Source: Mycobacterium sp. Root265
Lineage (GTDB): Bacteria > Actinomycetota > Actinomycetes > Mycobacteriales > Mycobacteriaceae
Length of the DNA stretch: 64,000 nt
NCBI RefSeq assembly: GCF_001428895.1
Contig: NZ_LMJA01000011.1
Location: forward strand, 39,699-103,698
Direction of reading: 5' to 3'
Positions 55,476-64,000 of this stretch are shown here, piece after piece. The first letter of the stretch is position 1, and each line of letters starts with the position of its first letter. The notes under the pieces were generated by a model. It had not been told where the DNA came from. It ran no database searches and was given only the letters and a program-made list of their open reading frames with translations. The translations under genes and the position numbers were made by a program.

Positions 55476-56150
55476 CTAGAACAGCCGGAACTCGTTGCTG
55501 TCCAGGCCGCGCATCTTGTCGTAATCGAGTATCACGCAACGAATTCCGCGGTCGGTGGCCAAGGTGCGGGCCTGCGGTTTGATTTGCTGGGCCGCGAAGA
55601 CGCCACTGACCGGGGCCAGCAGGGTGTCGCGGTTGAGCAGTTCCAGATAACGGGTCAGCTGCTCGACGCCGTCGATCTCACCGCGGCGCTTGATCTCCAC
55701 CGCCACCGACCGGCCGGTCTCGTCGCGGCACATCAGGTCGACGGGCCCGATCGCCGTCATGTACTCCCGGCGCACCAGTGTGAATCCGGTACCCAGCAGC
55801 TCGACATGTTCGGCGAGCAGCTCCTGCAGATGGGCTTCCACACCGTCCTTCACCAGGCCCGGGTCCACCCCGAGCTCATGGCTGGAGTCGTGCTCGATGT
55901 CCTCCACGGTGATACGCAGCTGCTCGCCGGCCTTGTTCTCCACCACCCAGACCGGCGCCGCCCCCTCGGTGAGCTCTTCCTGGGTCCAACACGGTGGGGT
56001 CATCCAGTTCAACGGCTTGTAGGCGCGATCATCGGCATGCACACTCACCGATCCGTCGGCCTTGAACAGCAACAGACGCCGAGCGGACGGGAGGTGTGCC
56101 GTGAGCCGGCCGACGTAGTCGACGGTGCACTGGGCGATGACGAGACGCAC
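55476..56150 (-). CDS. nucS: Endonuclease NucS/EndoMS (non-canonical mismatch repair)
   Basis: 224 residues from GTG. The C-terminal nuclease domain has GPVDLMCRD and [13 protein letters not shown], giving the Asp, Glu and Lys of the RecB-like site near residues 144-160. The N-terminal domain is the DNA-binding and dimerisation part. The C-terminal EFRLF matches the beta-clamp-interaction type tail. In mycobacteria, which lack MutS/MutL, NucS cuts mismatched DNA. Confidence 0.94.
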   Translation of the reverse strand: MRLVIAQCTVDYVGRLTAHLPSARRLLLFKADGSVSVHADDRAYKPLNWMTPPCWTQEELTEGAAPVWVVENKAGEQLRITVEDIEHDSSHELGVDPGLVKDGVEAHLQELLAEHVELLGTGFTLVRREYMTAIGPVDLMCRDETGRSVAVEIKRRGEIDGVEQLTRYLELLNRDTLLAPVSGVFAAQQIKPQARTLATDRGIRCVILDYDKMRGLDSNEFRLF

Positions 56151-56197
56151 CGAACCACCATAGATTGCGCCCGCCGGTTCACTAGGCTGACGCCACG

Positions 56198-57802
56198 ATG
56201 ACGGACAAGAAGAACGCGGCCCAACGTCTCGGTCTGGTCCTTGAGCGCATGACGAGACAAACCGGTCGCGTCACCGACACCTCGGAGTACGGCTCGTGGA
56301 TCCTGGGGCGCGTCTCGGAGAGTCAGCAGCGCCGCCGCGTGCGCATCCAGACGATTCTCACCACGGTTGTCCTGGGCGCGAACCTGATCGGGGTGGTGGT
56401 GGCATGCCTGGTCGTCACGGTCACCTTCCCGGTGCCCAGTGTCTTCGACTCCGAGGTCCTGTGGATCACGTTCGCGGTGGCGCCTGCCTACATCGTGCTG
56501 GCCTTCGTGGTGGGCGTCATCTGGGCCACCAACCGCGTGATCAACAATGTCCGCTGGGCCATCGAGGAACGCGAACCGACGCCCAGGGACCAGCGCAACA
56601 CCTTCTTCGCGCCGTGGCGCCTGAGCCGCGTGCTGCTCGCGCTGTGGGGCGGCGGCACCATCGTGCTGACCGTGCTCTACGGCCTGCAGAACTCCAACTA
56701 CATCCCAAAGGTCCTGCTCGGCATCAGCTTTCCCGGCATCGTCGTCTCGGCGAGTTGCTATCTGTTCACCGAGTTCGCGCTGCGCCCCGTCGCCGCCCAG
56801 GCCCTGGAGGTGGGACCTCCCCCACGCCGTTTCGCGCCCGGCATCATGGGCCGCACGCTCACGGTGTGGGCACTGGGTTCCGGCGTGCCGGTGCTGGGCA
56901 TCCTGCTGGCCGCCATCATCACGCTCTCGGTGCAGATCGTGTCGCCCACCCAGTTCGCGGTGGCGGTGATGATTCTCGCGCTCTTCGCGCTGGCCTTCGG
57001 ATTCATCCTGATGTGGATCCTGGCCTGGTTGACCGCCACCCCGGTGCGGGTGGTGCGCTCGGCGCTCAACCGCGTCGAGGAGGGCGATCTGGATACCAAC
57101 CTGGTGGTCTTCGACGGCACCGAATTGGGCCAGCTGCAACGAGGTTTCAACTCGATGGTCGCCGGTCTGCGGGAACGCGAACGAGTGCGTGACCTGTTCG
57201 GCCGCCACGTCGGCCGCGAGGTCGCCCTGCTGGCCGAGAAGGAGCAGCCCGAACTGGGCGGCGAAGAGCGGCACGCCGCGGTCATCTTCATCGACGTCAT
57301 CGGCTCCACCGCGCTGGTCACCAGCAGGCCCGCCGTCGAGGTCGTCGAACTGCTGAACCGGTTCTTCGCCGTCATCGTCGACGAGGTGGACAAGCACCAC
57401 GGCTTCGTCAACAAATTCGAGGGCGATGCCGTACTCGCAGTGTTCGGCGCACCGGTGTCGCTGGACAACGCCGATGAGGAAGCCCTTTCGGCCGCCCGGG
57501 CGATGGCGGCGCGGCTGCGCATCGAGGTGCCCGAACTCGACGCCGGCATCGGGGTGGCTGCCGGCCAGGTGGTGGCGGGCAACGTCGGGGCCAAGGAACG
57601 CTTCGAGTACACCGTGATCGGGGAACCGGTCAACGAGGCGGCCCGGCTCTGCGAATACGCGAAGTCCGTTCCCGGGCATCTGGTGGCCTCATCGGACACC
57701 CTGGCCAACGCCGGCGAAACCGAACGCGCCCATTGGTCGTTGGGCGAGCAGGTGAACCTGCGCGGCCTGGATCAGCCGACCCGGTTGGCGCTACCTGTCT
57801 GA
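56198..57802 (+). CDS. Membrane class III adenylyl cyclase with HAMP domain (Rv1318c-Rv1320c type)
   Basis: 534 residues. About six membrane helices are followed by HAMP (residues 270-325) and a cyclase domain. Metal-binding Asp is in [12 protein letters not shown], the second in [11 protein letters not shown], and the adenine/transition-state region is [11 protein letters not shown]. tuberculosis has three such genes in tandem at this place. Here there is one. It would make cAMP at the membrane. Its end overlaps glsA by 12 bases. Confidence 0.9.
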   Translation: MTDKKNAAQRLGLVLERMTRQTGRVTDTSEYGSWILGRVSESQQRRRVRIQTILTTVVLGANLIGVVVACLVVTVTFPVPSVFDSEVLWITFAVAPAYIVLAFVVGVIWATNRVINNVRWAIEEREPTPRDQRNTFFAPWRLSRVLLALWGGGTIVLTVLYGLQNSNYIPKVLLGISFPGIVVSASCYLFTEFALRPVAAQALEVGPPPRRFAPGIMGRTLTVWALGSGVPVLGILLAAIITLSVQIVSPTQFAVAVMILALFALAFGFILMWILAWLTATPVRVVRSALNRVEEGDLDTNLVVFDGTELGQLQRGFNSMVAGLRERERVRDLFGRHVGREVALLAEKEQPELGGEERHAAVIFIDVIGSTALVTSRPAVEVVELLNRFFAVIVDEVDKHHGFVNKFEGDAVLAVFGAPVSLDNADEEALSAARAMAARLRIEVPELDAGIGVAAGQVVAGNVGAKERFEYTVIGEPVNEAARLCEYAKSVPGHLVASSDTLANAGETERAHWSLGEQVNLRGLDQPTRLALPV

Positions 57803-59083
57803 GAGTTGCCCACGGATGAACGTCGAGGCGGCATCCACCGCGTCCTCCACCGTGGTGTAGCGGACGTTCTCGAACTCCGAACCCTCCCCGATCACCAGTC
57901 GGTCCGGGTCGACGATGAACCCCGCCTTGCCACGATCATGCAACGCGGTGCTCATCCCGGACAGCAGCGCCTTGGCCGCATCGTCGATATCATCGGCCCG
58001 CGACACGTCGAGGATCCCGACCACGAAGTCCGCACAGCCCCGGTCGACGGTGCGCACCACCTGTTCGGCGCCGCAGAACAGCAGGTCGCCGTGGGTCTCG
58101 TAGACGCGGATGTTGTCACGCGGTTCATAGACGGCCCGCAGGGTGGCTCGCGAATCCCTCGACACCGTCAGGAAGTGCAGCCCGAGTTCCTCGGAGAGCC
58201 TGCGGCACAACAGCACTGACCGAACGCTGTTGCCCTTCGCATCGAGCAGCGGCGAGTAGGTGCCGATGCCGAGTTGGCCGGGCAGCACCGCCAGGATGCC
58301 CCCGCCGACCCCGCTCTTGGCGGGCATGCCGACCGCGCTCACCCAGTCCCCCGCCGCGTCGTACATGCCGCAGGTCACCATGACCGACAGGGTGCGCCGC
58401 ACCACCGCGGCATCGGTGACACGTCGACCGGTCAGCGGATTCACGCCATTGCGCGCCAGCGTCGCCGCCATCCGGGCCAGGTCGGTCGCGGTCACCTTCA
58501 ACGAACACTGCCGGAAGTACACATCGAGCACCTCGTCGGGATCGCCTTCGAGGACACCGAAACTGGCCAGCATGTAGGCGATGGCGCGGTTACGGTCGCC
58601 GGTCGCCTTCTCCGAGGCGTACACCTGGGCGTCGAGTTCGAGTCGGCGGCCGGCGAACGCCGAGTAATAGTCCTGGATGAGGGCGAAGCGCTCGTCCGCC
58701 GAGGACGCCGGAACCAGCGACACAGCCGCGATGGCACCCGCGTTGATCATCGGGTTCTTCGGCCGTTTGGTGGACCGGTCCACACTGATCTCGTTGAACG
58801 CCTCACCCGAGGGCTCCACCCCGATCTTCGCGTCCACCGCATCGGGCCCACACCTGTCCAGCGCCAGTGCGTAGGTGAACGGTTTCGATATCGACTGGAT
58901 GGTGAATTCGAGTGCAGCATCACCGGATTCGTAGACGAATCCGTCCGCCGACGACAGCGCGAGCCCGAAGCCGTTCGGGTCTACCCGCGCGAGTTCGGGG
59001 ATGTAGTCGGCCAGCTTACCGTCGCCGACACCGATGAGCTCGCCGCGGATCTGGTCGAGGTAGCGCTGTACCTGGTGGGACAC
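57791..59083 (-). CDS. glsA: Glutaminase (GlsA) with C-terminal STAS-like domain
   Basis: 430 residues. The beta-lactamase-like glutaminase core has the SISKPF catalytic Ser-x-x-Lys near residue 65, NPMINAGAIA and the GDWVSAVGMPAKSGVGGG motif. About 120 further residues form a STAS-type domain (VVGILDVSRADDIDD). It deamidates glutamine to glutamate and ammonia. The added domain suggests regulation or oligomerisation. Confidence 0.93.
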   Translation of the reverse strand: MSHQVQRYLDQIRGELIGVGDGKLADYIPELARVDPNGFGLALSSADGFVYESGDAALEFTIQSISKPFTYALALDRCGPDAVDAKIGVEPSGEAFNEISVDRSTKRPKNPMINAGAIAAVSLVPASSADERFALIQDYYSAFAGRRLELDAQVYASEKATGDRNRAIAYMLASFGVLEGDPDEVLDVYFRQCSLKVTATDLARMAATLARNGVNPLTGRRVTDAAVVRRTLSVMVTCGMYDAAGDWVSAVGMPAKSGVGGGILAVLPGQLGIGTYSPLLDAKGNSVRSVLLCRRLSEELGLHFLTVSRDSRATLRAVYEPRDNIRVYETHGDLLFCGAEQVVRTVDRGCADFVVGILDVSRADDIDDAAKALLSGMSTALHDRGKAGFIVDPDRLVIGEGSEFENVRYTTVEDAVDAASTFIRGQLSDR

Positions 59084-59098
59084 GCCTGCACAGTAGCG

Positions 59099-60988
59099 CT
59101 ATGGCTGTGGATAGGGGGCGAACCGGTTGTCGAATCCCGCCTTGCGGGTGGCGATCTGGGCGGCCCGCTGTGCCGCCGTGACGTACTGGGTGTTCGACGG
59201 CAGTGCCGAAGCCAGTTCGCTCAGCGGCACCACGCGGGCGCTGACCGTCGGCAGTTGGGTCACAGCGGGGTCGATGTCCTGGAAGCGGATCGAGATGGTG
59301 CCCTGGTTGAGGCCGCCGGTGGACACCCAGTTCGCGGCGCCGGGATCACTGGGCGAGACGACGATGGTGTAGGTCGTGTCGTCAGCGTCATCGGCGATCG
59401 ACTGGACGTTGTTGAGGCTGGTCTGCTCGTTCCAGTAGTCCTTCGTGACGGTCCAGTCATCGGTGACGGGAACGATGAAGTATCCCGCGCCCGCACGGTC
59501 GATCGTGATGACCAGCGCCTCGTCGTCGGCGAGCTGGAAGTACCCGGCGCTCTGCAATTGCGTCGCAAGGAATTCCGCATTGCGAGTGGGGTTCTTCAGC
59601 ACATTGGGTTCGATCAGGTCGCCGGTGGCCGGGTCGGTGGTGGCGACGGCCATGTACTGCGCCTCACGCTGGACACCCAGGGCCATGATGATCGCCGTCA
59701 CCGCCCCTCTGAGCACCGGCGGCACGAACGGCAGCGGGGGCACCAACGAGACCAGCGCGGTCAGCAGCTTGCTGCGCACCACGGCCGGACCGATGCCGGG
59801 GATGGCGAAACCGCCGAGCTGGCTGAACAGGCTATTGGGCGGCCCGCCCACCCGGGTGATCTCCAGGCTCATCGGCTGCTGATTTGCCCAGTCCGACAGG
59901 GTGTTCCGGGTGGCGACGATCGTGGTGTCCGCGGTGAGCTGCAGATGGTTCGGGCGTCCGTTGGCCGCTGTCTTGTCCAAGGTGATGGTGAAGGTGCCGT
60001 CATCCCCGATGACCAGCTGGTCCTTGGTCAGCACCGTGGCGGTGGTGCCGGTCAGGCCGGTCAGCACACTGAAGGTGGTGTCGGCGGGCAGGTTGGCCAG
60101 GTCGGCGAACTTACCGGTGATCACGTACGAGGACGCCCCGTTGACGCCCATGAAGCGATAGATGGTGTCGGGGTTGTCGTACAGGATCCGGGATGCCCCG
60201 ACGTTCTGGCCGTACCAGGTGTGCGGCGGGGCGACCTGCATCACCACGGTGGGTTTGTTGGAGTTCAGCAGCTGCTGCTGGAACGCCGATGCCATCGCGT
60301 AGGCGTCGACCGCGGCGTTGAGGCGGTCGATGTTCTCCTGATCCGGGCCGTTGACCCGGTCGAACTGCCGTTCTGCGGCCCAGGTGAACCCGGACCGCAG
60401 CACCAGCTTCACCAGTTTCACCGGCAGCGAGTTGGCGATCCGCTTGGCCAGCTTCTCGGCGCGCAGCTGATCCGGGGTGCCCAGCGGGCTGACCGGGGCC
60501 ACCGCGCTGGTTGTCTGACTGTCCGCCACCGAGGTCAACGCGGTCTGCACGTCGTGTCCGACTTCCCGACGGGCCGCGGCGAGGACGGCAAGCGCTGCCG
60601 GGTGCCCGGCGGGTTCCTCCGGGAGATCCGAGGATCGGGTGTCCGCGGCTGCCGGCGCCGGCGCCGACTTCAGTTCCGTTTCGGGTTCGGTGGTCGCGCG
60701 GACGGCCGGCTTGGGCGCCTCGTCGGGCTCGGAACGTTGCGGCGCCGCCTGCGTGCGCACCGTGCGGGATGTCCGCAGACCCGTCTTGCGGTGCGGTGCC
60801 GACGGTGTGGCTTCACGCCGGGGTGACGACGTGCTCGACGAGTCCGCATCCGAGCTGCTCGAGGCACCTGGGGACGAGCCCTTGTCGCCGGTGTCCGCCG
60901 ATGCGACTCCGGAGGCGACGGTGGCTCCGATGCCGAGCGCCACCGCCAGCGCACCGACCCGTCCTATGAACACCGCACCACCGGGCAT
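59099..60988 (-). CDS. Large secreted protein with DUF1214-like domain
   Basis: 629 residues. A signal peptide ends near GVASA-DTG, followed by about 140 residues of Ser/Thr/Pro-rich low-complexity linker. The folded part begins around residue 170. It has a DUF1214-like core: VGASRILYDNPDTIYRFMGVNG, SSYVITGKF, DWANQQPMSLEITR and DPGAANWVSTGGLNQGTISIRF. It is exported, with no catalytic motif I can name. It ends 15 bases from glsA on the same strand. Confidence 0.78.
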   Translation of the reverse strand: MPGGAVFIGRVGALAVALGIGATVASGVASADTGDKGSSPGASSSSDADSSSTSSPRREATPSAPHRKTGLRTSRTVRTQAAPQRSEPDEAPKPAVRATTEPETELKSAPAPAAADTRSSDLPEEPAGHPAALAVLAAARREVGHDVQTALTSVADSQTTSAVAPVSPLGTPDQLRAEKLAKRIANSLPVKLVKLVLRSGFTWAAERQFDRVNGPDQENIDRLNAAVDAYAMASAFQQQLLNSNKPTVVMQVAPPHTWYGQNVGASRILYDNPDTIYRFMGVNGASSYVITGKFADLANLPADTTFSVLTGLTGTTATVLTKDQLVIGDDGTFTITLDKTAANGRPNHLQLTADTTIVATRNTLSDWANQQPMSLEITRVGGPPNSLFSQLGGFAIPGIGPAVVRSKLLTALVSLVPPLPFVPPVLRGAVTAIIMALGVQREAQYMAVATTDPATGDLIEPNVLKNPTRNAEFLATQLQSAGYFQLADDEALVITIDRAGAGYFIVPVTDDWTVTKDYWNEQTSLNNVQSIADDADDTTYTIVVSPSDPGAANWVSTGGLNQGTISIRFQDIDPAVTQLPTVSARVVPLSELASALPSNTQYVTAAQRAAQIATRKAGFDNRFAPYPQP

Positions 60989-61023
60989 CGCTGCACCTCC
61001 ATGACGGTTATAGCAGCGGCCGC

Positions 61024-61689
61024 CTACTTCGCGGGTGAGAAATCCCCAGCGCGATCCGAACCGGAGCGGCGTGTCAGCCGCGCACGGATGAACCAGCCCA
61101 CACCGATGATCACGGCGGTGAGCACAAGGTATTGGAGTGCAGACGCGTAGGGCTCGATCCGGTGCCAGTTGGCGCCCAGCAGGTAGCCGGCCAGCACGAA
61201 GACCGAGTTCCAGATCAGGCTGCCCAGCAGCGTCAGCGCGGTGAACACCGCGAAGTTCATCCGTTCGATTCCGGCCGGGATGGAGATGAAGCTGCGAAAG
61301 AGCGGCAGCATCCGGCCGAAGAAGACCGCCTTGTTGCCATGCTGTGCGAACCAGTCCCTGGTCTTGTCGACGTCCCCACCGTCCATCAGCGGCATCCGGG
61401 ACACGATATGACGGATGCGGTCATGCCCCAGCCAGGCGCCCAGTGCGTACAACATCCACGCACCGAGCACCGAGCCTGCGGTGGTCCAGACGATCGCACT
61501 GAGCACCGACAGTTCGCCGAGCCGAGCGGCGAAGCCCGCCATCGGCAGGATCACCTCACTGGGGATCGGCGGGAAGAGGTTCTCGACGAAGATGGCCAGG
61601 CCCGCTCCCGGACCGCCCATCGTCTCCATCAGGTCGACTGCCCATCCCGCCGCACCGCCGAGCTGGTTGGCCTCATCGGGCGAGGTCAT
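61024..61689 (-). CDS. DedA-family membrane protein
   Basis: 221 residues with four to five membrane segments and the DedA signatures FVENLFPPIPSEVILPMAGF near residue 35 and GRMLPLFRSFISIPAG near residue 125. These include the conserved Glu and Arg of the DedA/SNARE-associated fold. It is probably a lipid (undecaprenyl-phosphate or phospholipid) flippase. It is divergent from alkA, with a 180-base gap. Confidence 0.9.
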   Translation of the reverse strand: MTSPDEANQLGGAAGWAVDLMETMGGPGAGLAIFVENLFPPIPSEVILPMAGFAARLGELSVLSAIVWTTAGSVLGAWMLYALGAWLGHDRIRHIVSRMPLMDGGDVDKTRDWFAQHGNKAVFFGRMLPLFRSFISIPAGIERMNFAVFTALTLLGSLIWNSVFVLAGYLLGANWHRIEPYASALQYLVLTAVIIGVGWFIRARLTRRSGSDRAGDFSPAK

Positions 61690-61869
61690 GGTGCAGCTAC
61701 TCCTTGGGTCGTACCGGATTGCGGGGCGACGTGCGCCCGAGCGATGACTCCAGTGTGTCCGAGGGCCGCTGAGGAGGCCCTCAGCTTGTCTGCCCGGCGG
61801 TCATCGCGAGCACACATCGATGTCGTTTTTCCGCCAGTGATGTCGGTGCGCGGGTGTAAAGGTGAAGGC

Positions 61870-63366
61870 ATGCACGACGATTTCGACAGCTGCTACCGAG
61901 CGGTCCAGTCCAAGGACGCCCGGTTCGACGGTTGGTTCGTGACCGCCGTGCTCAGCACCGGGATCTATTGCCGGCCGAGCTGCCCGGTACGTCCACCCCT
62001 GGCACAGAACATGGCGTTCTATCCGACGGCCGCGGCGGCCCAGAAGGCCGGGTTCCGGGCCTGTAAGCGCTGTCGTCCGGATGCGTCGCCCGGCTCCCCG
62101 GAGTGGAATGTGCGCGGCGACGTGGTGGCGCGGGCCATGCGGCTGATCGCCGACGGCACCGTGGACCGGTCCGGGGTGACCGGACTGGCGGAGCGCCTCG
62201 GGTACACCACCCGGCAATTGGAGCGGCTGCTGCAGGCCGAGGTGGGCGCCAATCCGTTGGCGCTGGCCCGGGCGCAGCGCACCCAAACCGCACGCGTGCT
62301 CATCGAAACCACCGACCTGCCGTTCGGTGATGTCGCATTCGCCGCGGGTTTCAGCAGCATCCGGCAGTTCAACGACACCGTACGGGCGGTCAGTGCGTTG
62401 ACGCCGACCGCACTGCGACAGCGTGCCCGCGGCCGCAGCGCCGATGAGCGGGTCGGGATCGACGCGCTGTCGCTGCGGCTACCGGTCCGCGCACCGTTCT
62501 CCTATGAGGGACTGTTCGGCCATCTCGCGGCGAGCGCGGTGCCCGGAGTCGAGGAGGTGCGTGACGGGGCCTATCGGCGAACCCTGCGCCTACCGTCCGG
62601 TTCCGGGGTGGTGGCCCTGACGCCGCATCCCGACCATGTGCAGTGCAGCCTGATCATCGACGACCTTCGAGACCTCTCCGCGGCGATCGCCCGCTGCCGG
62701 CGCCTGCTCGACCTGGATGCGGACCCGGTCGCCGTGGTCGACGCGCTGGGCCAGGACCCCCACCTCGGCGCGGTGGTGGCCAAGGCCCCCGGCCAGCGCA
62801 TACCGCGCACCGTCGACGAGGCGGAGCTGGCGGTCCGGGTGGTGTTGGGTCAGCAGGTCTCCGTCAAAGCGGCCCGCACGCATGCGGGGCGTCTGGCGCA
62901 TGCGTACGGCACAGCGCTCACCGATCCTGATGGCGGCCTGACCCATGTCTTCCCGTCCGTCGAACAGCTGAGCGCCCTGGATCCGGACGGCCTGGCGATG
63001 CCGGCCTCGCGTCGCCGCACTCTCATCACGTTGATCGCCGCCATGGCCGCCGGCGATGTCGAGGTCGATGCGGGTGCCGACTGGAACAGGGCAAGAGCCC
63101 AACTCGCGGCGCTGCCCGGAATCGGCCCATGGACCACCGAGGTGATAGCGATGCGTGGATTCGGCGACCCCGACGCATTCCCGGTGAGCGATCTCGGGGT
63201 CCGCGCGGCCGCCAAGGCCGTCGGACTGCCGGCCGTCCCGGATGCCCTGCTCGAGCACAGTGCCCGGTGGCGCCCCTGGCGGGCCTATGCGACACAACAC
63301 CTGTGGACCGCACTCGACCATGCCGTCAACGAGTGGCCGCCACGAGCGACGAGGCAGGAGACATGA
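61870..63366 (+). CDS. alkA: Ada/AlkA fusion: methyl-phosphotriester sensor, AraC HTH and 3-methyladenine glycosylase
   Basis: 498 residues. An N-terminal Ada zinc domain (YCRPSCP ... CKRCRPD, four Cys) comes first, then an AraC-type HTH (LAERLGYTTRQLERLL and DVAFAAGFSSIRQFN). The AlkA glycosylase domain follows, with LVVRVVLGQQVSVKAARTHA-like helix, the HhH GIGPWTTE and Asp in FPVSDLGVR. One protein thus senses methyl damage, switches on transcription and removes alkylated bases. It is coupled to ogt (ATGA). Confidence 0.93.
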   Translation: MHDDFDSCYRAVQSKDARFDGWFVTAVLSTGIYCRPSCPVRPPLAQNMAFYPTAAAAQKAGFRACKRCRPDASPGSPEWNVRGDVVARAMRLIADGTVDRSGVTGLAERLGYTTRQLERLLQAEVGANPLALARAQRTQTARVLIETTDLPFGDVAFAAGFSSIRQFNDTVRAVSALTPTALRQRARGRSADERVGIDALSLRLPVRAPFSYEGLFGHLAASAVPGVEEVRDGAYRRTLRLPSGSGVVALTPHPDHVQCSLIIDDLRDLSAAIARCRRLLDLDADPVAVVDALGQDPHLGAVVAKAPGQRIPRTVDEAELAVRVVLGQQVSVKAARTHAGRLAHAYGTALTDPDGGLTHVFPSVEQLSALDPDGLAMPASRRRTLITLIAAMAAGDVEVDAGADWNRARAQLAALPGIGPWTTEVIAMRGFGDPDAFPVSDLGVRAAAKAVGLPAVPDALLEHSARWRPWRAYATQHLWTALDHAVNEWPPRATRQET

Positions 63367-63863
63367 TGACAGGCATGCAATTCCGATCCATCGACAGCCC
63401 GGTGGGTCTGCTGACCTTGGCCGGCGTCGATGGACGTCTGGAGCATCTCCGGATGGAAGATCAGACCTATGAGCCGAACCGCGCCGGCTGGGAAGTCGAT
63501 GACTCGGCTTTTCCGGATGCCGTCGAGCAGCTCACCGCGTACTTCGCCGGCACGCTCACCGAGTTCGAACTGGATCTGCATTTCGGCGGGACGCCATTCC
63601 AGCGCCGAGTGTGGGATGCGCTGCTGACAATTCCCTATGGCGAGACCCGAACATACGGCGAGATCGCATTACAGGTGGGATCTCCGACGGCTTTCCGCGC
63701 GGTCGGATTGGCGAATGGACACAATCCGATCGGCATCATCGTTCCGTGCCATCGCGTGATCGGAGCCAATGGCAGCCTGACCGGTTATGGCGGTGGGCTT
63801 AATCGCAAAAGAGCGTTGTTGGATATGGAAAAGAGCCGATCAGAATTGGCGCTTTTCGATTGA
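63363..63863 (+). CDS. ogt: Methylated-DNA-protein cysteine methyltransferase
   Basis: 166 residues, overlapping the alkA stop by four bases. It has the helix VWDALLTIPYGETRTYGEIA and the active site IVPCHRVIG with the acceptor Cys, then the Asn hinge region AVGLANGHNP. It directly reverses O6-methylguanine. It forms the adaptive-response operon with alkA, as in M. tuberculosis. Confidence 0.95.
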   Translation: MMTGMQFRSIDSPVGLLTLAGVDGRLEHLRMEDQTYEPNRAGWEVDDSAFPDAVEQLTAYFAGTLTEFELDLHFGGTPFQRRVWDALLTIPYGETRTYGEIALQVGSPTAFRAVGLANGHNPIGIIVPCHRVIGANGSLTGYGGGLNRKRALLDMEKSRSELALFD

Positions 63864-63909
63864 TACGCATTTAAGAAAAGTGCTGCCGCATTCCTGGAAC
63901 GCACAAATG

Positions 63910-63946
63910 CCCGAGCCCCCCAATTGGTGTGTTTGGGGGGCTCGGG
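63910..63946 (-). terminator. rRNA operon terminator hairpin
   Basis: CCCGAGCCCCCC (63910-63921) and GGGGGGCTCGGG (63935-63946) are exact complements with a 13-base loop. It lies 10 bases downstream of the 3' end of the 5S rRNA gene on the minus strand and 46 bases after the ogt stop, so it probably stops both transcripts. Confidence 0.88.
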
Positions 63947-63956
63947 TCTTAATGTG

Positions 63957-64000
63957 TGTTCGGCGGTGTCCTACTTTTCCACCCTTTTGGGTAGTATCAT
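63957..64000 (-). rRNA. rrf: 5S ribosomal RNA, 3' end (partial)
   Basis: Read on the minus strand, the last 44 bases are GATACTACCC, a variable loop, GGGTGGAAAAGTAGGACACC and GCCGAACA, which match the 3' third of mycobacterial 5S rRNA. The rest of the rRNA operon lies beyond the window. The exact 3' end is uncertain by a base or two. Confidence 0.9.

Noticed and set aside
58274-60826. An 850-residue open frame on the plus strand, antisense to glsA and the secreted DUF1214-like protein
   Set aside because: It is a GC-rich shadow: the composition is Arg/Gly/Val/His repetitive, has no domain, and both minus-strand genes have clear motifs.

Overview
The window is GC-rich actinobacterial DNA from a mycobacterium, most likely an environmental or fast-growing one (Mycolicibacterium type). 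Three things point there. The right two thirds keep the gene neighbourhood of the M. tuberculosis Rv1316c-Rv1343c region (ogt, alkA, adenylyl cyclase, nucS, methylmalonyl-CoA epimerase, fadA4, a thioredoxin-domain protein, glgB, glgE, glgP, dinG, pncB, clpS, mec-cysO-cysM, rhomboid, Rv1339-like hydrolase, rphA, rdgB, lprD). An MspA-family porin and F420-linked oxidoreductases are present. Several genes appear to use leaderless starts. The window ends in the 3' end of a 5S rRNA gene on the minus strand. The organism assignment is inference.

1-15 kb is a catabolic island built on acyl-CoA chemistry: a crotonase, a thiolase-like lipid-transfer protein with its DUF35 partner, a MeaB/ArgK-type GTPase, a thiolase, three SDRs, two acyl-CoA ligases, a 2Fe-2S ferredoxin, a class III CoA-transferase, a luciferase-like F420 oxidoreductase, and a two-subunit B12-dependent acyl-CoA mutase. 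A 6-3-6 dyad (GAGAAT-N3-ATTCTC) or a recognisable degenerate copy lies at each of the five promoter regions. The set therefore reads as one regulon for a substrate degraded through a B12-dependent carbon-skeleton rearrangement. The substrate is unknown, and this is the best candidate in the window for an undescribed system.

15-24 kb holds a DUF1295 membrane enzyme, a small secreted protein, a TetR/deazaflavin-nitroreductase divergent pair with two TTGA-N9-TCAA sites, a second TetR, and a GntR-SDR operon divergent from four translationally coupled acyl-CoA dehydrogenases. A perfect 20-bp palindrome sits between two apparently leaderless promoters. 24-31 kb carries cell-envelope and accessory genes: DUF4333 proteins, a lipoprotein zinc metallopeptidase, an ammonium transporter, tRNA-Leu(UAG), a solitary LAGLIDADG protein with an N-terminal HTH, an LprD/DUF3817 pair and an MFS exporter.

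31-41.6 kb is a long minus-strand housekeeping run (clpS, DUF2017, P1 peptidase, mec, cysO, cysM, rhomboid, Rv1339-like hydrolase, rphA, rdgB), with pncB-dinG divergent from it. murI, which lies in this run in M. tuberculosis, is absent here. 41.6-44.9 kb is an insertion relative to that order: a second zinc metallopeptidase lipoprotein, an MspA-family porin and a virginiamycin-B-lyase-like protein. 44.9-52 kb is the alpha-glucan block (glgP divergent from glgE-glgB). 52-64 kb returns to conserved order and ends with Ada/AlkA, Ogt and the rRNA operon terminator. No stretch above about 300 bases lacks a gene. I found no CRISPR, insertion sequence or prophage.
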